Source of the DNA: Gemmatimonadota bacterium
GTDB taxonomy: Bacteria > Gemmatimonadota > Gemmatimonadetes > Longimicrobiales > Gaopeijiaceae
Length of the DNA: 64,000 nucleotides
NCBI GenBank assembly: GCA_029262115.1
Contig: JAJCZZ010000008.1
Span: forward strand, 1 to 64,000
Direction: 5' to 3'
Shown: positions 61,437 to 64,000 of the stretch, piece after piece
Layout of the letters: each line of letters begins with the position of its first letter
Numbering within the stretch: the stretch's first letter is position 1
Notes under the pieces: model-generated
Seen by the model: the letters and a program-made list of their open reading frames with translations, nothing else
Told to the model about the DNA's origin: nothing
The model's database searches: none
Position numbers and translations under genes: made by a program

Positions 61437-61982
61437 ATGGGATCGATCGATCGGCGGGCGTTCGTTGCGGCGGGCATGTCCACGGCCGTCCCGGTGCTTC
61501 GCACGGGCACCCGCGATTTCGCGGAGGACTTCGAGCTGTTCTGGAACCGAACGTGGACGTACACCCTCGAGGTGGCCGACGCGATGCCGCCCGAGGAGTA
61601 CGGCTTTCGGCCGGTTCCGGAGATCCGATCGTTCGGAGAACAGCTCGCGCACATCGCCCAGGGGCACTTCAACTGGGCCGGCACGATCGACGGCGCGCCG
61701 GTTCCGGACCCGCCCGACTTCACCACCTTGTCGGCGGTCGACGCGGTCGCCATCCGGTCGGTGCTCGACCGCTCGTTCGACGTCCTCTTGCGTGCGGTCC
61801 TCGCCCGGTCGGATGCGGAACTCGACCGACGAGTCCAGTGGGGCCGGCGCCTCGGCGTCCAGAAGTCGCATTCCTTGCGCGGTGTCGCGCTGACGGCGTG
61901 GCACCATACCGCGCACCATCGCGGTCAGTGCATCATCTATCTCCGGCTGAAAAGCATTGTGCCACCGGGATACGTCGACTGA
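61437..61982 (+). CDS. DinB-superfamily protein with Tat-like leader
   Basis: 181 aa from the ATG at 61437, preceded by GGGGAGGGGGG. The N-terminus DRRAFVAAGMSTAVPVL resembles a twin-arginine leader. The four-helix DinB body has EQLAHIAQGHFNWAG near 66 and AWHHTAHHRGQCIIYLRLK near 156, supplying the three-His metal site of DinB/YfiT thiol transferases. These use mycothiol, bacillithiol or other thiols. Substrate unknown; an exported member would be uncommon. Confidence 0.8.
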   Translation: MGSIDRRAFVAAGMSTAVPVLRTGTRDFAEDFELFWNRTWTYTLEVADAMPPEEYGFRPVPEIRSFGEQLAHIAQGHFNWAGTIDGAPVPDPPDFTTLSAVDAVAIRSVLDRSFDVLLRAVLARSDAELDRRVQWGRRLGVQKSHSLRGVALTAWHHTAHHRGQCIIYLRLKSIVPPGYVD

Positions 61983-62003
61983 CGGACCGTCCCGGCCCTC
62001 CCT

Positions 62004-62465
62004 TCAGCCCTCCGGCGCGAAGTCCCTCAGGCGGCTCCGCAGCGAGTCAGCCAGCGTATTGTGGCCGATCACGAGGTTTCGGCAGCGCTGCTCCATGGTC
62101 CGCAGCGCCTCTGCCCGACCTTCCCAGGAAGCGACCGAGTCGTTGTATCCCGCAAAGCGGTCGAGGTACTCGTCGTAGACCTCCTCGGGCACGCCGCCCT
62201 GCTCCGCTTCCTCGTAGCTCCGGACATCCACGCCGAGGGAGTCGACGATCGAGTTGAAGCGCCGAAAGCGCATCTCCTCGTAGGCCAGCTCGTTCCGGCA
62301 CGCGTCGGCCGAGACACGCGCATCGTAGACCTCGGCCCGGAGCGTGGTGATCTCGTCGATCAGCCGACGCTCCTCCCGGTAGGACCGGAGCGCCAGAACC
62401 GTGACCGCGGTGACGACCGCGAGCACGACCAGGACGGCCACCCGCGCGAGCGGAGAGCCGGGCAA
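62004..62465 (-). CDS. Membrane-anchored coiled-coil protein
   Basis: 153 aa from a TTG at 62465. One transmembrane helix (VAVLVVLAVVTAVTVLAL, about 9-26) precedes a heptad-rich region (REERRLIDEITTLRAEVYDA, NELAYEEMRFRRFNSIVDSL) extending almost to the end. Two Cys. No catalytic motif. It starts 13 bases after the multicopper oxidase stop and is probably cotranscribed. Confidence 0.6.
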   Translation of the reverse strand: MPGSPLARVAVLVVLAVVTAVTVLALRSYREERRLIDEITTLRAEVYDARVSADACRNELAYEEMRFRRFNSIVDSLGVDVRSYEEAEQGGVPEEVYDEYLDRFAGYNDSVASWEGRAEALRTMEQRCRNLVIGHNTLADSLRSRLRDFAPEG

Positions 62466-62478
62466 TGACGCGATGCGG

Positions 62479-64000
62479 CTACTCCTCCACCACGAAGCTG
62501 AACATCATGCCCGAGTGCAGGTGCTCGGCGATGTGGCAGTGCGCCATCCAGGTGCCCGGATTCGACATGTCGACGAGGATGTCCATGGTGGAGCCGACGG
62601 GCACGATGGCGGTGTCTTTCCAGACGAGGTTGGGGTTCTCCACCCCGTCCATCGCCACGACGAGGAAGCGCTGTCCGTGAACGTGGAACGGATGGCTCAT
62701 CGGGTGGAACGACCGGGGCGTGTTGAACACGCGGATCTTGACCACGTCTCCGACCCGGAACCTCCAGTCGATATCGCCGTTTTCCTTCCCCGTGGCGACG
62801 TCACGAAGGATCCACTCCACCTGCTCGCCCGTCGACAGCCAATTCATCATCGGCATGGCGTCGTTCCACTCCATGGGCGGCACGTACAGCGTGTCCATCT
62901 CCATGGATTGGATGATCGGTACGGGCAGATCCTGGATGCGTACCGTCGTCACCAACTCCTTGTCGGGCGCCCGGTCGAAGTACGGCCGGAAGGCGTCGAT
63001 GTCCTCCACGACAGCGGCGTGCGTACGGAGGGTGGCAAACGCCCCCACCAGATCGTTGGCCACGGGCTCGTCGGCCACGGATACCAAGGCCAGCGTATCG
63101 ACCTGCGGATAGAATTCGCCGCGCACGTGGTTCACTGCCTGAATCGTATTGGCGATGGCGATGGTGCCGGCTTCCGCGAAGCGGACGTCCACCACATATC
63201 GTTCGGCCGGAGCGATGACTACGCTCTCGACCCACTGCTCCCGTTCGTACCGGCCCACGTCGGAGGCCACCACCTTCACGCGCGCCCCTCCGAACGTCAC
63301 GTTGAAGGTCCGCGTGTTTGCCACGTTGGTCAGGTAGAACCGGACGACCTCACCGCGCTGGGCGCTGAGCCGGTAGTCGGTGGCGCCGTTGACCATCAGG
63401 ACGTTCCCGAAGCGCCCCATGAGCGCATGGGTCGGCGCGCTATCTCCATAGGGAAGAAGCCCCTGGGCGTCGAACAGCATGTCGTCGAGGACGAAGACCT
63501 CCTCGCGGTTCGCGGGCCCGTAGTAGTCGGGCTCCGGCGACGTGACCAGGAGATTGCCAAAGAGCCCCAGATCCTGCTGGACGTCCTCACGCATGTGGGG
63601 ATGGTACCAGAACATACCCGCGTCGGGCACGTGGACCTCGTAGGTGAAGCTCTCGCCGCGCTCAATCGGGTCCTGCGTCACGCCGGGCACCCCGTCGAAC
63701 GCGTTCTCCAAGCGGATACCGTGCCAGTGGATGGTGGTCGGCATCTGGATCTCGTTGGTGACACGGATAACCAGCGTCGACCCCTGAGGCCCCTGGATGA
63801 GCGGCCCCGGATACTGACCGTTGTAGCCGAACATGATGGTCTCGTGCCCCGCGATTGTGCGGCGGACCATACTCACCGAAATGTCGAGGGTGTCGCCGTC
63901 GGTGAGCGCCACGACCTCGGAAGGGCGCGCCTCCGGCACCATGGCCGGGTCCATCCCCTGGCCGGGAAGGAAGGGCCCCACGACCGGGACGATCCCCTCC
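62479..64000 (-). CDS. Multicopper oxidase, 5' end cut by the window
   Basis: At least 506 codons; the frame remains open to the window edge, so the signal peptide and start are missing. All four copper motifs are present: TIHWHGIRL, MFWYHPHMRED, FHPMSHPFHVHGQRF and AHCHIAEHLHSGMM, the last placing a Met at the type-1 copper axial position. Three cupredoxin domains are expected. Family members oxidise phenols, Cu(I), Fe(II) or Mn(II) with reduction of oxygen to water, usually in the periplasm. Met-rich substrate loops (MEMDTLYVPPMEWNDAMPMM) hint at cuprous oxidase activity. Confidence 0.93.
   Translation of the reverse strand, partial: EGIVPVVGPFLPGQGMDPAMVPEARPSEVVALTDGDTLDISVSMVRRTIAGHETIMFGYNGQYPGPLIQGPQGSTLVIRVTNEIQMPTTIHWHGIRLENAFDGVPGVTQDPIERGESFTYEVHVPDAGMFWYHPHMREDVQQDLGLFGNLLVTSPEPDYYGPANREEVFVLDDMLFDAQGLLPYGDSAPTHALMGRFGNVLMVNGATDYRLSAQRGEVVRFYLTNVANTRTFNVTFGGARVKVVASDVGRYEREQWVESVVIAPAERYVVDVRFAEAGTIAIANTIQAVNHVRGEFYPQVDTLALVSVADEPVANDLVGAFATLRTHAAVVEDIDAFRPYFDRAPDKELVTTVRIQDLPVPIIQSMEMDTLYVPPMEWNDAMPMMNWLSTGEQVEWILRDVATGKENGDIDWRFRVGDVVKIRVFNTPRSFHPMSHPFHVHGQRFLVVAMDGVENPNLVWKDTAIVPVGSTMDILVDMSNPGTWMAHCHIAEHLHSGMMFSFVVEE

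Noticed and set aside
1-64000. CRISPR arrays, insertion sequences, prophage or integrase genes
   Set aside because: No regularly spaced repeats, transposase motifs, phage genes or att-like repeats were found on either strand.

Overview
The window is 64 kb of GC-rich chromosome from a diderm bacterium. Lipobox signal peptides, a TonB-plug-like protein, a PadR-controlled orphan MacB-type permease and many exported hydrolases all fit Gemmatimonadota or a close relative. That placement is inferred from gene style, not from a marker comparison. Genes are tightly packed, and many neighbours share a 4-nt ATGA, GTGA or TTGA start/stop overlap, so several true starts are GTG or TTG. I see no rRNA, tRNA, CRISPR array, integrase or transposase.

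Layout. 1-3636: a weakly coding, lower-GC stretch with an AraC-type regulator, a lipoprotein carrying an HEGQH motif and an exported helical protein. 3809-7956: response regulator, histidine kinase and a DoxX-DoxX-histidine phosphatase fusion, with tandem 11-bp repeats in front of both the kinase and the fusion gene. 8078-13225: GH4 glycosidase, uvrA and a Phd/VapC toxin-antitoxin pair. 13387-21694: a glycosyltransferase, a zinc-ribbon membrane protein, a gyrA-threonine dehydratase-HAD overlap operon, a DsbA-like protein and a TonB-plug-like protein. 21675-26284: fadJ-like beta-oxidation gene followed by a MocA/XdhC/CoxI/DUF402 cassette with no molybdenum hydroxylase in sight. 26418-36244: envelope proteases (two M16-like subunits lacking catalytic residues, M23, M1) around the housekeeping operon accA-ricT-metG. 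36433-44076: DUF4097 protein, two MFS transporters, SDR, Ca/Na antiporter, M20 hydrolase, mtgA. 44125-47230: a run of small lipoproteins and NTF2-like proteins. 47375-55306: the most distinctive region. Two divergent operons each carry an exported RidA-family protein and an exported amidohydrolase, and one continues into a complete TctCBA tripartite tricarboxylate transporter. 55429-64000: lipoprotein, AraC regulator, PadR/ADOP permease pair, an unrecognised zinc-ribbon protein, exported DinB protein, a coiled-coil membrane protein and a multicopper oxidase cut by the window end.

The genes read as a free-living heterotroph's chromosome with a large periplasmic and outer-membrane enzyme complement. 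The strongest candidate for an undescribed system is the mirrored RidA/amidohydrolase/TTT cluster. Next are the membrane phosphatase fusion with its apparently autoregulated two-component system and the pair of catalytically dead M16 subunits. All functional statements rest on motifs read by eye; no database search was possible.
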